From contig CAVXKY010000023.1 in the NCBI GenBank assembly GCA_963762425.1, forward strand, positions 117,420 through 181,419: a stretch of DNA of 64,000 nucleotides. The letters are read 5' to 3'. The position numbers were made by a program, and so were the translations under genes. Below the pieces are notes generated by a model. That model worked only from the letters and a program-made list of their open reading frames with translations, did not search any database and was not told the DNA's origin. The stretch's first letter is position 1; each line of letters opens with the position of its first letter. Positions 33,573-42,806 of this stretch are shown one piece after another. The stretch is from REEB95 sp963762425. GTDB taxonomy: Bacteria; Pseudomonadota; Alphaproteobacteria; ATCC43930; CGMCC-115725.

Positions 33573-34876
33573 GGCGAGCGGACTTCCCCCGCCGCCGGCA
33601 ACGGCCGGAGCAGGATGAGGCGCCGGCCGATCTCGGAGTCGATGACGAAACGCAGCAGCAACCCGCCCAAAACGCCCATGATCCACCACCACGCCAGCTC
33701 GCGGCCGAGCCAGAAGCCGATATTGATCCAGGAGCCGGCGCCGGCGCGGCCGATGGCGAGGCGGAAAAATTCGCCCCACATCACGAAAATGACGAGAAAA
33801 CCCGCGGCCGAGAACAAGGCGCGGATCGCGGCGGGTTTGCCGCCCCGCGACAGGACCAGCAATCCGGGAAGCGAGAAGATCAGGAACACGCCGCGATAGC
33901 CGATGCTGGCGCCGGTGAAGAAGCAGCCGGCCATCAAGGCGCAGCCGATGACCAGGAACACGGTCTCGCTTTGGTCAAGGGTGGCCCAGACATCGTTGAG
34001 ACCGGGACGGAACGCCAGCCAAGCGGAGAAGCAGGACGTGGCGGCCAGGAGCGCGGCCAAAAGCGGCTCCGGCTGAATGACGGGAAAAAGCGCGGCCAGG
34101 CCATAGGGCAGATTGGCCGCGCCGAATATGTCCTGGAAATAATGTCCCTTGGGCAGGTTGGCGAAGGCCAAGGCCAACTCGGCGTGATAGAAACCGGCGA
34201 AGCAAGCGAGCACCGCAACGGCCGCGGCGTTGACCGCGATGAAACGCCGGGGCCGCTCGCGCAAGCTGACGATCAGCAGGATGGCGGGATAGAACTTGAT
34301 CAGCGCCGCCAAGCCGATCGCCGCGTAGGCGGCGATCCGGGATGCCGGGCCACGCAGCAGCAGCACCCCCGCCAGCGCGGCCAGCGCGAAGACGAGCAGA
34401 TCGATATTGGCGCGCTCGAGCGCGAACACCGTCATGGTCGAGAGCGCGCCGAACAGCATCAGCGCGGTGTGCAACAACCCGCGCGGCGCCGGCAAAGCGA
34501 ACAGCGACAGCAGAAACAAGCCGTCGACGATCAACCCGGCGGCCTTGGTGCCGGAAGCGCCGAAACCGAGCGGCGACGCCCAGAGCAGTGCCGGCGAATA
34601 GAAGAAGACGCGGCCCAACACGTCGCAGGGGTTGGTCACATAGACATCGACCCCTTGGCGCCAGCATTCGAGCGAAGACAGCACGCCGTGGATGTCGAGG
34701 AAGGGGAAATCGAACGGCACCACGCCCCAGCCCGAGAGAATGGCGCGGTAAAGCGCCTCCTGGCCGAAGGCATAGAGCCCGTAGAGCGCGATAAAGACGG
34801 TAGCGGTGGCACCTGGCACGACGAAACGTGAAAAGCGATACACCGGAATTTTCATCGGAGTTGCCATTCGGGCCAT
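33569..34876 (-). CDS. GT87-like polytopic membrane protein (first of a pair)
   Basis: A 435-residue inner-membrane protein with about ten helices, of the DUF2029/GT87 type. The first periplasmic loop DFPFLDIHGVLSSLECWRQGVDVYVTNPCDVLGR carries acidic residues like those needed in GT-C enzymes, and ERANIDLLVFALAALAGV and ALIKFYPAILLIVSLRERPR follow. The end MWGEFFRLAIGRAG and WLGRELAWWWIMGVLGG matches the downstream copy closely, so the two are tandem duplicates. Candidate starts are ATG 34876, 34864 and 34855 (MKIPVYRF); none has a good ribosome site. It would transfer a sugar from a lipid carrier in the periplasm. Confidence 0.8.
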   Translation of the reverse strand: MARMATPMKIPVYRFSRFVVPGATATVFIALYGLYAFGQEALYRAILSGWGVVPFDFPFLDIHGVLSSLECWRQGVDVYVTNPCDVLGRVFFYSPALLWASPLGFGASGTKAAGLIVDGLFLLSLFALPAPRGLLHTALMLFGALSTMTVFALERANIDLLVFALAALAGVLLLRGPASRIAAYAAIGLAALIKFYPAILLIVSLRERPRRFIAVNAAAVAVLACFAGFYHAELALAFANLPKGHYFQDIFGAANLPYGLAALFPVIQPEPLLAALLAATSCFSAWLAFRPGLNDVWATLDQSETVFLVIGCALMAGCFFTGASIGYRGVFLIFSLPGLLVLSRGGKPAAIRALFSAAGFLVIFVMWGEFFRLAIGRAGAGSWINIGFWLGRELAWWWIMGVLGGLLLRFVIDSEIGRRLILLRPLPAAGEVRSP

Positions 34877-35184
34877 GGGGTTGGTGTAGGGGTGGCGTGG
34901 TTAAGGAGAGGTGAATGCCCCCGGCCGCTTTCCCACCGCAGGATTACCGCCCAAGTCCCTGTTAAGACAGGGCTTCCCTTGACCCCGCCCGGGCTTTGGG
35001 CTTTAGTGCCTGCGAGTCGCGTGAGCCGCCCCGCCTCGAGAGGCGGGGCGTGTCGCATTGGGCGCGGTAGCCGTCCGGTAACCGTCCCGGCGCAAGAATG
35101 GGGCCTGCGGCATTGGGGCCGAATTAAGGCCGGAATTTCCCCCGGCCGGGGCCGTTCTCAGTTGCGGCGAGCGGGAGTTTTCGA
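34877..35184. other. intergenic region between divergent glycan genes
   Basis: A 308-base gap between the GT87 pair (leftward) and ugd (rightward). It holds two hairpins: CCCTGT-TAAG-ACAGGG at 34957-34972 and a perfect 10-bp palindrome at 35027-35050. Both divergent promoters must be here; I could not name boxes. A GCGGGAG site precedes ugd. Confidence 0.5.
35027..35050. repeat. perfect inverted repeat in the GT87/ugd divergent region
   Basis: CGCCCCGCCT and AGGCGGGGCG flank a CGAG loop, a 10-bp perfect stem. There is no run of T after it on either strand, so it is not a classical terminator. It could be an operator or a transcript-shaping hairpin. Confidence 0.6.
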
Positions 35185-36534
35185 ATGCGCATTGCGGTCA
35201 TCGGCAGCGGCTATGTCGGCCTGGTTTCGGGCGCGTGCTTTTCCGAATTCGGCGTCGAAGTCGCCTGCGTCGACAAGGACGAAGGCAAGATCGCGCGCCT
35301 GAAGAAAGGCGAGATCCCGATCTACGAACCGGGCCTCGAGAAGATCGTCGCCTCCAATACCGCCGCCGGGCGCCTCGTCTTCACCACCGATCTCGCCGAG
35401 GCGGTCAAGGGCGCGGACGCGGTGTTCATCGCCGTCGGCACGCCGTCGCGCCGCGGCGACGGCCACGCCGATCTGACCTACGTCTTCGCCGCCGCCGAGG
35501 AAATCGCGCGCGCGTTGACCGGTTATACCGTGGTGGTCACCAAGTCGACCGTGCCGGTGGGCACCGGGCGCAAGGTGGCGGAGATCATCCGCAAGACCCG
35601 GCCCGACGCGCAATTCGACGTCGTCTCCAATCCCGAATTCCTGCGCGAGGGCTCGGCGATCCAGGATTTCATGCGGCCCGACCGCGTGGTGATCGGCGCC
35701 GAGAGCGAGCGCGCCCAGGCCGTGATGCGCGAACTTTACCGGCCGCTCTATCTCATCGAGACGCCGATCCTGTTCACCGCGCTCGAGACCTCCGAACTGA
35801 TCAAATACGCCGCCAACAGCTTCCTCGCCACCAAGATCAACTTCATCAACGAGATCGCCGATCTGTGCGAAGCCGTCGGCGCCGACGTGCAGGACGTGGC
35901 CAGGGGCATCGGCCTCGACGGCCGCATCGGCCGCAAGTTCCTCCATGCCGGGCCGGGCTATGGCGGTTCCTGCTTCCCCAAGGATTGCCTGGCGCTCGCC
36001 AAGACCGCGCAGGACGTGGGATCGCCGGTCGCGACGGTCGAGACCGTGATCGCGAGCAACGAGCGCCGCAAGGCGCTCATGGCCGAGCGCATCATCCGCG
36101 CCTGCGGCGGCAGCGTGCAGGGCAAGACGGTGGCGGTGCTCGGCCTGACCTTCAAGCCCAACACCGACGACATGCGCGACAGCGCCAGCCTGGTGATCCT
36201 GCCCGCCTTGCAGAAGGCCGGCGCCACCGTTCGCGCCTTCGACCCCGAGGGCATGGAGGAGGCGAAGAAGCTGTTGCCGCGAATCCAGTTCTGCGCCAAC
36301 GCCTATGACACGATGGAAGGCGCCCACGCGCTGGTCATCATCACCGAATGGAACGAATTTCGCGCGCTCGACCTGGCGCGGGTGAAGACGCTTCTCAAGA
36401 CGCCGACCGTCATCGATCTGCGCAACATCTACAAGCCGGCGGACATGGCCGAGGCCGGCTTCTACTATTTCAGCATCGGACGCGCTTCCACCGGACCGGC
36501 GGATGCGATCCGGCGGCTCAAGGCCAAGAACTAG
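35185..36534 (+). CDS. ugd: UDP-glucose 6-dehydrogenase
   Basis: A 449-residue enzyme oxidising UDP-glucose to UDP-glucuronate with two NAD+. It starts MRIAVIGSGYVGLVSGACFSEFG (NAD site). The catalytic cysteine is in GPGYGGSCFPKDCLAL, and GLTFKPNTDDMRDSASL and IITEWNEFRALDL are family blocks. The length and order match bacterial Ugd/RkpK. The next gene, 48 bases on, is a UDP-glucuronate decarboxylase, and a 4-epimerase-like gene lies at 42.8 kb, so glucuronate-derived sugars feed the local glycan. Confidence 0.96.
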   Translation: MRIAVIGSGYVGLVSGACFSEFGVEVACVDKDEGKIARLKKGEIPIYEPGLEKIVASNTAAGRLVFTTDLAEAVKGADAVFIAVGTPSRRGDGHADLTYVFAAAEEIARALTGYTVVVTKSTVPVGTGRKVAEIIRKTRPDAQFDVVSNPEFLREGSAIQDFMRPDRVVIGAESERAQAVMRELYRPLYLIETPILFTALETSELIKYAANSFLATKINFINEIADLCEAVGADVQDVARGIGLDGRIGRKFLHAGPGYGGSCFPKDCLALAKTAQDVGSPVATVETVIASNERRKALMAERIIRACGGSVQGKTVAVLGLTFKPNTDDMRDSASLVILPALQKAGATVRAFDPEGMEEAKKLLPRIQFCANAYDTMEGAHALVIITEWNEFRALDLARVKTLLKTPTVIDLRNIYKPADMAEAGFYYFSIGRASTGPADAIRRLKAKN

Positions 36535-36582
36535 AACGAGCACTCGAAACGCGACCCCAGGGAAAGCCCCCAAGGAACCACA

Positions 36583-37572
36583 ATGACCTCCACCAAGAAA
36601 CGCATTCTCGTCACCGGCGGCGCCGGCTTCCTGGGCTCGCATCTGTGCGAACGGCTTTTGGCCGAGGGCAACGACGTGCTCGCGGTCGACAATTATTTCA
36701 CCGGGCGCAAGGACAACATCGCCCACATCCTGCCGCAAACCAATTTCGAGGCGATGCGCCACGACATCTGCTTCCCGCTCTATGTCGAGGTGGACGAGAT
36801 CTACAACCTCGCCTGCCCCGCCTCGCCGATCCACTACCAGTTCGACCCGGTGCAGACCACCAAGACCAGCGTGCTGGGCGCGATCAACATGCTGGGCCTG
36901 GCCAAGCGGGTGAAGGCCAAGATTTTCCAGGCCTCGACCTCGGAGATTTACGGCGACCCGAACGTGCACCCGCAGAAAGAGGAATACCGCGGCAACGTCA
37001 ACACGCTGGGCCCGCGCGCCTGCTATGACGAGGGCAAGCGCTGCGCCGAGACGCTGTTCTTCGATTATTTCCGCCAGCACAAGCTGCGCATCCGCGTCGC
37101 CCGCATCTTCAACACCTACGGGCCGCGCATGCACCCCAATGACGGCCGCGTGGTGTCGAACTTCATCGTCCAGGCCTTGAAGGGCGAGTCGATCACGGTC
37201 TATGGCGACGGCAGCCAGACCCGCGCCTTCTGCTATGTCGACGATCTGATCGAGGGCTTCGTGCGCCTGATGGCGGCGCCCGACAGCGTCACCGGGCCGA
37301 TCAATCTCGGCAATCCGGTCGAAACCACGGTCGTCGAGCTGGCCGAGAAGATCATCGCCATGACCGGCTCGCGCTCGGAGATCGTGCACCGCCCGTTGCC
37401 GGTCGACGATCCGATCCAGCGCTGCCCGGACATTTCCCGCGCCAAGGACACGCTCGGCTGGCAGCCGCGCGTGGCGCTCGAAACCGGTTTGCAGCATACC
37501 ATCGCCTATTTCGACCGCCTCTTGACCGAGGGCGGCGAGAAGAAAAGCCCGACGCTCCGCGTCGTCAGCTGA
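36583..37572 (+). CDS. uxs: UDP-glucuronate decarboxylase (UDP-xylose synthase)
   Basis: A 329-residue SDR enzyme converting UDP-glucuronate to UDP-xylose. The NAD motif VTGGAGFLGSHLCERLL, the Uxs-specific VDEIYNLACPASPIHYQ, the YxxxK pair in CYDEGKRCAETLFFDYFR and the arginine-rich FNTYGPRMHPNDGRVVSNF are all present. QTRAFCYVDDLIEG completes the match. Directly downstream of ugd, it shows that this organism can make UDP-xylose for a surface polymer. A palindromic repeat element follows the stop after seven bases. Confidence 0.95.
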   Translation: MTSTKKRILVTGGAGFLGSHLCERLLAEGNDVLAVDNYFTGRKDNIAHILPQTNFEAMRHDICFPLYVEVDEIYNLACPASPIHYQFDPVQTTKTSVLGAINMLGLAKRVKAKIFQASTSEIYGDPNVHPQKEEYRGNVNTLGPRACYDEGKRCAETLFFDYFRQHKLRIRVARIFNTYGPRMHPNDGRVVSNFIVQALKGESITVYGDGSQTRAFCYVDDLIEGFVRLMAAPDSVTGPINLGNPVETTVVELAEKIIAMTGSRSEIVHRPLPVDDPIQRCPDISRAKDTLGWQPRVALETGLQHTIAYFDRLLTEGGEKKSPTLRVVS

Positions 37573-37579
37573 CGATCCC

Positions 37580-37668
37580 GTCATTGCGAGCCGTAGGCGA
37601 AGCAATCCAGCATTGCCGCGCACGGCCCTGGATTGCTTCCGCCGCGCCCCGCGCAGCGTCGCAATGAC
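37580..37668. repeat. nested palindromic repeat element (CATTGCGAG type)
   Basis: Outer arms GTCATTGCGA (37580-37589) and TCGCAATGAC (37659-37668) are perfect complements, and inner arms GAAGCAATCCAG (37599-37610) and CTGGATTGCTTC (37628-37639) as well. It lies between convergent uxs and the AarF-type gene, where it could end both transcripts. A shortened relative is at 56728-56771. I recall the same sequence family from many alphaproteobacterial genomes. Confidence 0.85.
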
Positions 37669-37679
37669 AGAATGGGCTT

Positions 37680-39014
37680 TTAGACCTTCACCCCGGCCGC
37701 TTTGAGCGCCTGTTTCTGGCGCGCGGCGAGTTTCTTTTCGTCGAAATCGTCGATCAGCTCGTGGAAGAGATCGTGCCAGTTGATCTCGGCCTTGAGGCGC
37801 AGGAACACCGAGCCCAGGCCCACCGCCGCCCGGTCCATGAATACGAATTCCTGCGGCGGCTTGACGCCGCCCAGCCGCCTGATGTCGCGGTGCACGGTTT
37901 CGGCCACGTCGCGGCCATAGGCGGAGGAGCCGTGCTCCTGGATGCGGCGCTTGCGGTCGTCCATCAGCGGCGCATAGACGTAGCGCGCCCAGCGGTTCAG
38001 CACCTCGATCATGTCGCGCGATAGATCCTTGAAGCCCCAGGTCTCGTAGGCCGAAACCGCCAGTTCCTCGTTTTCGGTGTCGAGCGCGTGGTAGAGGTCG
38101 ATCACGCCGCGCACGAAAGACGGCTTGAAGACGCGGATGCAGCCGTAATCCAGGAGGTTGACGCCATTGTCCGGCCGCACCGTGTAGTTGCCGAGATGCG
38201 GGTCGCCGTGGATGACGCCGTAGAAATAGAACGGCACGTACCAGGCGCGAAACATGTTGCGCGCGATGGCGTTGCGCGAAGCGAGATTGCCCTGGACCGC
38301 GTCGAGGAAGGGCACGCCCTCGAGCCAGGTCATGGTGAGCAGCCGCCTGGTCGAAAGTTCCGGCACGGGCTCGGGAACATGCACGTGTTTCTCGGCCTTG
38401 AGCATGATCTGGAAGAGGCGCATATGCGCCGCCTCGCGCGTGTAATCCAATTCCTCGTGCAGCCTGGCGGAGATTTCCTTGTGGATCGCCTCGGTCGCGA
38501 TGGCGCGGTCGTAGCGCTCGTACAGGCTCATGATCAATTTCAATTGCTGCAAATCGGCCTCGACCGCCGATTCCATGTCGGGATATTGCAGCTTGCAGGC
38601 GAGGCTCTTGCCGGCGCGCGAGACCGCGCGATGCACCTGGCCGAGCGAGGCGGCGTGCGCGGCCTCGTGCTCGAAGCTCTTGAACCTCTTCTCCCAATCC
38701 GGCCCCAGCTCGCTCGCCATGCGGCGCTTGACGAAGGACCAGCCCATCGGCGGCGCGTTGGATTGGAGCTTGGCCAGTTCCTCGGCGTATTCGGCGGGCA
38801 GCGCGTCGGGGATGGTGGCCAAGAGCTGCGCCACCTTCATCAGCGGGCCCTTGAGATTGCCCAGCGCCGATTTGAGGTCGGAGGCGTGGCGGCCGCGGTC
38901 CAGATTCATGCCCAGATAGCGCGTGCCGGCCAGCCGCGCGGCGAGCCCGCCCATCGCGGTCGAAACCCGGGCGTAGCGCTGCACCCGGCGCGGCAAGCTG
39001 TTTCCATCGGCCAT
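37680..39014 (-). CDS. ABC1/AarF/UbiB-family atypical kinase
   Basis: A 444-residue protein kinase-like protein of the ABC1/ADCK family, members of which support ubiquinone or lipid metabolism. Visible parts: LKGPLMKVAQLLATIPDALP, where the family KxGQ motif reads KVAQ; the alanine-rich AAHAASLGQVHRAV replacing a glycine loop; ACKLQYP with the ATP lysine; HGDPHLGNY as catalytic loop; and LLDYGCIRVF as DFG-like motif. It lacks the C-terminal membrane helices of E. coli UbiB. The role is likely in the cytoplasm or at the membrane surface. COQ9 at 53.5 kb shows a ubiquinone pathway, but the two genes are not linked. Confidence 0.88.
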   Translation of the reverse strand: MADGNSLPRRVQRYARVSTAMGGLAARLAGTRYLGMNLDRGRHASDLKSALGNLKGPLMKVAQLLATIPDALPAEYAEELAKLQSNAPPMGWSFVKRRMASELGPDWEKRFKSFEHEAAHAASLGQVHRAVSRAGKSLACKLQYPDMESAVEADLQQLKLIMSLYERYDRAIATEAIHKEISARLHEELDYTREAAHMRLFQIMLKAEKHVHVPEPVPELSTRRLLTMTWLEGVPFLDAVQGNLASRNAIARNMFRAWYVPFYFYGVIHGDPHLGNYTVRPDNGVNLLDYGCIRVFKPSFVRGVIDLYHALDTENEELAVSAYETWGFKDLSRDMIEVLNRWARYVYAPLMDDRKRRIQEHGSSAYGRDVAETVHRDIRRLGGVKPPQEFVFMDRAAVGLGSVFLRLKAEINWHDLFHELIDDFDEKKLAARQKQALKAAGVKV

Positions 39015-39084
39015 GGCGGTTACTTTCGGCGAGACGCCCCTGCCCTGTCCACCGCCAATATGGAACCCGAACCGCCGGTCATGG

Positions 39085-40890
39085 TCAGCCCATCGCCTCG
39101 AGCTGGTCGATCAGGCCGGATATCACCGACAGCCCCTTGTTCCAGAATTTGGGGTCGGAGGCGTCGAGGCCGAAGGGCGCCAGCAATTGCTTGTGGCGCT
39201 TGGTGCCGCCGGCCTTGAGCATGTCGAGATATTTCGCGGCGAAGCCCTTTTCCGCGCCCTGATAGACCGCGTAGAGCGAGTTCACCAGGCAATCGCCGAA
39301 GGCATAGGCGTAGACGTAGAACGGCGTGTGGATGAAATGCGGGATATAGGTCCAGTACCAGCGGTACTCGTCCTCGAAGCGGATGGCGGGGCCGAGGCTT
39401 TCCTGCTGCACCTCCATCCAGATCTCGCCGATGCGCTCCGTGGTCAACTCGCCCGCGCGGCGCTCGTCATGGATGCGGCGCTCGAATTCGACGAAGGCGA
39501 TCTGGCGCACCACGGTGTTGAGCATGTCCTCGACCTTGCCGGCGAGCATGGCCTTGCGCCGCTTGGGATTCCGTTCGGCCTTCAACAGCGCCTGGAAAGT
39601 CAGCATTTCGCCGAAGACTGAGGCGGTTTCGGCGAGCGTCAGCGGCGTGTCGGACATGAGCGCGCCCTGCGGCCCGGCCAGCACCTGGTGCACGCCGTGA
39701 CCCAGCTCGTGCGCGAGCGTCATCACGTCGCGGGTGCGGCCCAGATAATTGAGCAAGAGATAGGGATGCGCGCTGGGCACGGTGGGATGGGCGAAGGCGC
39801 CCGAGGCCTTGCCCGGTTGGGCCGGCGCGTCGATCCAGCGGTGGTCGAAGAAGCGCTTGCCCACCGCCGCCATGTCCGGCGAGAAAGCCCCGTAGGCGTC
39901 GAGCACGATGCGCTGCGCCTCGTTCCAGGGCACCAGCCGGTCGTCTTCCTCGGGCAAGGGCGCGTTGCGGTCCCAATAGGGCATCCGGTCGACCCCGAAC
40001 CACTTGGCCTTGAGCCGGTAATAGCGGTGCGACAGCGACGGGAAAGAGGCGCGCACCGAGGATATCAGCGCGTCCACCACCTCGTCCTCGACGAAATTGG
40101 CCAGGTTGCGCGACGAAATCGGATGCTTGAAGCCGCGCCAGCGATCCTCGATCTCCTTGTCCTTGATGAGCGTGTTGGTGACATGGGCGAAGAGCCGGGA
40201 ATTTTTCCCGAACACCTCGCCGAGCGACTTGGCCGCCGCCTTACGCGTCGCGCCATCCGGGTCGGACAGGAGATGCAATGCCTCGGCGCTGGTCAGGTCC
40301 TTGCCGCCGACGGGAAAGCGCAAGGCGGCCCCGGTCTCGTCGAACAGCCGCGTCCAGGCGGCGCGGCCGGCGACGGATTTCTCGTGCAGCAGCTTCTCGA
40401 TCTCGTCCGAAAGCTGATAGGGGCGGAAGGCGCGCAAATCGCGCAGCCAGGGCGCGTAACGCGCCAATTCCGGCGCCTTGAGCTTGTCGGCCAGTGCGGA
40501 GTCTTCGAGGCGATTGAGCTCGAGGGTGAAGAACAGCAGCAGGGTCGCGATGGCGTTGGCCTTTTCCTGCATGTTCTGGAAAAAGCGGCCGTTCTCGGGG
40601 CTGCTCTGGTCGGCGGCATAGGCCAGGCCGGCATAGCTCAGAATCCGGCCGAGGATTTCCTGCAACCGCTCGTACTCCGCGACCGCCCGGCCGAGATTGG
40701 CCCCCGGCAAGGCGGCGAGCTTGCCCTGATATGACGCTTGGAAGGCTTTGGCGCCGTCCTCGGCGGCTTTCAGGTCGCGGGCCAGCTCGGGGCTGCCGGG
40801 ACCGGGATAAAGGTCGGCCAGGTCCCAGCGCGGCAGGCGGCCTAACGCGGCTTCATTGTCCACCGGTGTTTGTGCAGTCGCCGAATCCAT
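39085..40890 (-). CDS. M3-family oligoendopeptidase F-like zinc peptidase
   Basis: A 601-residue cytoplasmic peptidase. The zinc motif HExxH is in TLAHELGHGVHQVLAG at about residue 390, with the third ligand glutamate in LAETASVFGEMLTF. The N-terminal helical region GRILSYAGLAYAADQSSPE and the block YRYYRLKAKWFG-like SHRYYRLKAKWFGVD match the PepF branch. It would degrade short peptides. Its stop lies 70 bases before the AarF-type gene start on the same strand. No regulator is visible. Confidence 0.93.
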   Translation of the reverse strand: MDSATAQTPVDNEAALGRLPRWDLADLYPGPGSPELARDLKAAEDGAKAFQASYQGKLAALPGANLGRAVAEYERLQEILGRILSYAGLAYAADQSSPENGRFFQNMQEKANAIATLLLFFTLELNRLEDSALADKLKAPELARYAPWLRDLRAFRPYQLSDEIEKLLHEKSVAGRAAWTRLFDETGAALRFPVGGKDLTSAEALHLLSDPDGATRKAAAKSLGEVFGKNSRLFAHVTNTLIKDKEIEDRWRGFKHPISSRNLANFVEDEVVDALISSVRASFPSLSHRYYRLKAKWFGVDRMPYWDRNAPLPEEDDRLVPWNEAQRIVLDAYGAFSPDMAAVGKRFFDHRWIDAPAQPGKASGAFAHPTVPSAHPYLLLNYLGRTRDVMTLAHELGHGVHQVLAGPQGALMSDTPLTLAETASVFGEMLTFQALLKAERNPKRRKAMLAGKVEDMLNTVVRQIAFVEFERRIHDERRAGELTTERIGEIWMEVQQESLGPAIRFEDEYRWYWTYIPHFIHTPFYVYAYAFGDCLVNSLYAVYQGAEKGFAAKYLDMLKAGGTKRHKQLLAPFGLDASDPKFWNKGLSVISGLIDQLEAMG

Positions 40891-41009
40891 GAAACAGGCC
40901 TCCTAAACCCACCCCTATAGATAATCAGCCGGAAATTGACGGCAAGCCGCAAGCCCTGTTATGCCGCAGATGGCCGCGGCGCCGATATCCGCGCCGAATC
41001 CGGGGGACG

Positions 41010-42806
41010 ATGGATTATCACACCTGCCCCAACCTTGCCGAAATGTTCTTCGCCGAAGCGGCAAGGCAAGGCAGCCGGCCTTTCCTGTGGGCCAAGCGCC
41101 AGGGCGCCTACCAGCCGCTCAACTGGGACGATGCGGCGCGGCAGGTGACGGATCTGGCCAAGGGGCTGCGGGCCTTGGGCCTGCAACGCGGCGACCGCGC
41201 CGTGCTGGTTTCCGAGAACCGGCCGGAATGGATCCTCGCCGATCTCGCCGTCATGGCGGCGGGCGGCATCACCGTGCCGGTCTACACCACCCATACCGTC
41301 GAGGATTACCGCTACGTGCTGGCCAATTGCGGCGCGAAGCTGGTGATCGTTTCGACCGCGCAACTGGCGAAACGGGTGCTGCCGGCGGCGGCGCAGGTGC
41401 CGGGCCCGCCCAAGGTGATCCTGATCGAGCCGCCCGAGGAAGGCCTCGCCTCGCATGTCGAGCTGCGCTCCTGGCATTCCGTGCTGGAGCTGGGCCAATC
41501 CTCGCCGGGCGATGTCCGGGACTGGATCCAGGAGATAAAACGGGAGGACGTCGCCTGCCTGATCTACACCTCGGGCACGGGCGGCATGCCCAAGGGGGTG
41601 ATGACGACGCATGGCAACCTGCTCGCCAATTGCGCCTCCGCCCATGTGCTGTTGATGAAGGTCGGCCTCGGCCACGACGTGTTCCTGTCCTTCCTGCCGC
41701 TGTCCCATTCCTACGAGCACATGGGGGGCATGATGTTCCCGATCTCGCTCGGCGCCCAAATCTATTTCGCCGAGGGCGCCGAGACGCTGGCGGTCAATCT
41801 GACCGAGGCGCGGCCCACCATCATGACCGCGGTGCCGCGGCTCTACGAGGCCTTCCACCAGCGCATCCTGCGCGCGGTGGCGCGCGAAAGCGGCTTGCGG
41901 CAAAAACTGTTCTTCAAGGCGCTGGAGCTCGGCCTGAAGCGTTACGGCGATCACCGGAGCCTGTCGTTGATCGAGCGCGTCGAGGACGCGATCCTCGATC
42001 CCCTGGTACGCGACAAGCTGCGCGCGCGTTTCGGCGGCCGGCTCAAGGCGATGGTTTCGGGCGGCGCGCCGCTCAATCCCGAGATCGGACGGTTCTTCCT
42101 GGCGCTGGGTTTGCGGCTGTTGCAGGGCTACGGCCAGACCGAGGCCTCGCCGCTGATCAGCGTCAACCCGCCCGACCGCATCCGCATCGAGACGGTGGGG
42201 CCGCCGGTCGCGGACGTCGAGGTCCGCCTGGCGCCGGACGGCGAGCTGTTGGTGCGCGGGCCGAACGTGACCAAGGGCTATTGGAACGACGCCGAGGCGA
42301 CTTCGCGCGTCTTCATCGGCGGCTGGCTGCACACCGGCGATGTCGGCGAGATCGATCCCGACGGCTATATCCGCATCACCGACCGCAAGAAGGATTTCAT
42401 CAAGACCTCGGGCGGCGACATGATCGCGCCGACGCGCATCGAGGGGCAATTGACGCTGCAGCCGGAGATCGGCCAGGCCATGGTGGCGGGCGACGCCCGG
42501 CCTTATCTGGTGGCGGTAATCGTGCCGAGCCACGAGCTGGTCGAGACCGTGGCGCGCCGCCGCGCCCTGCCCGCCGCGACGCCGCTGGCGGCGCAGCCCG
42601 AAATCGCCAAGGCGGTGGGCGAGGCGGTGGCGCGGGTCAACGCCGCCCTGCCGGCGCTGGAGCGCATCCGCCGTTTCCTCATCGCCGAGGAACCCTTCAC
42701 CACCGCCAACGGCCAGATGACGCCGACGCTCAAGATCCGGCGCCATATCATCCGCCGCGCCTATGGCGAGGCGCTGGACGCGCTTTATGAAAAGCCGGGC
42801 AATTAG
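41010..42806 (+). CDS. long-chain acyl-CoA synthetase (AMP-forming)
   Basis: A 598-residue adenylate-forming enzyme activating fatty acids to acyl-CoA. The ATP loop is YTSGTGGMPKGVMTTHGN, with glycine in place of the usual second threonine. Other motifs: LPLSHSYEHMGG, GYGQTEASP, GWLHTGDVGEIDPDGY and DRKKDFIKTSGGDMIAP with the hinge and the substrate lysine region. It resembles the bacterial FadD15-like group. A short in-frame upstream part overlaps the gap after pepF and is not needed. Its last four bases overlap the end of the convergent epimerase gene. Confidence 0.93.
   Translation: MDYHTCPNLAEMFFAEAARQGSRPFLWAKRQGAYQPLNWDDAARQVTDLAKGLRALGLQRGDRAVLVSENRPEWILADLAVMAAGGITVPVYTTHTVEDYRYVLANCGAKLVIVSTAQLAKRVLPAAAQVPGPPKVILIEPPEEGLASHVELRSWHSVLELGQSSPGDVRDWIQEIKREDVACLIYTSGTGGMPKGVMTTHGNLLANCASAHVLLMKVGLGHDVFLSFLPLSHSYEHMGGMMFPISLGAQIYFAEGAETLAVNLTEARPTIMTAVPRLYEAFHQRILRAVARESGLRQKLFFKALELGLKRYGDHRSLSLIERVEDAILDPLVRDKLRARFGGRLKAMVSGGAPLNPEIGRFFLALGLRLLQGYGQTEASPLISVNPPDRIRIETVGPPVADVEVRLAPDGELLVRGPNVTKGYWNDAEATSRVFIGGWLHTGDVGEIDPDGYIRITDRKKDFIKTSGGDMIAPTRIEGQLTLQPEIGQAMVAGDARPYLVAVIVPSHELVETVARRRALPAATPLAAQPEIAKAVGEAVARVNAALPALERIRRFLIAEEPFTTANGQMTPTLKIRRHIIRRAYGEALDALYEKPGN

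Noticed and set aside
35158..38697. A 1179-residue leftward open frame across ugd and uxs
   Set aside because: Antisense of two clear genes in GC-rich DNA; residue make-up is that of a shadow frame (runs of H, R, D and G).
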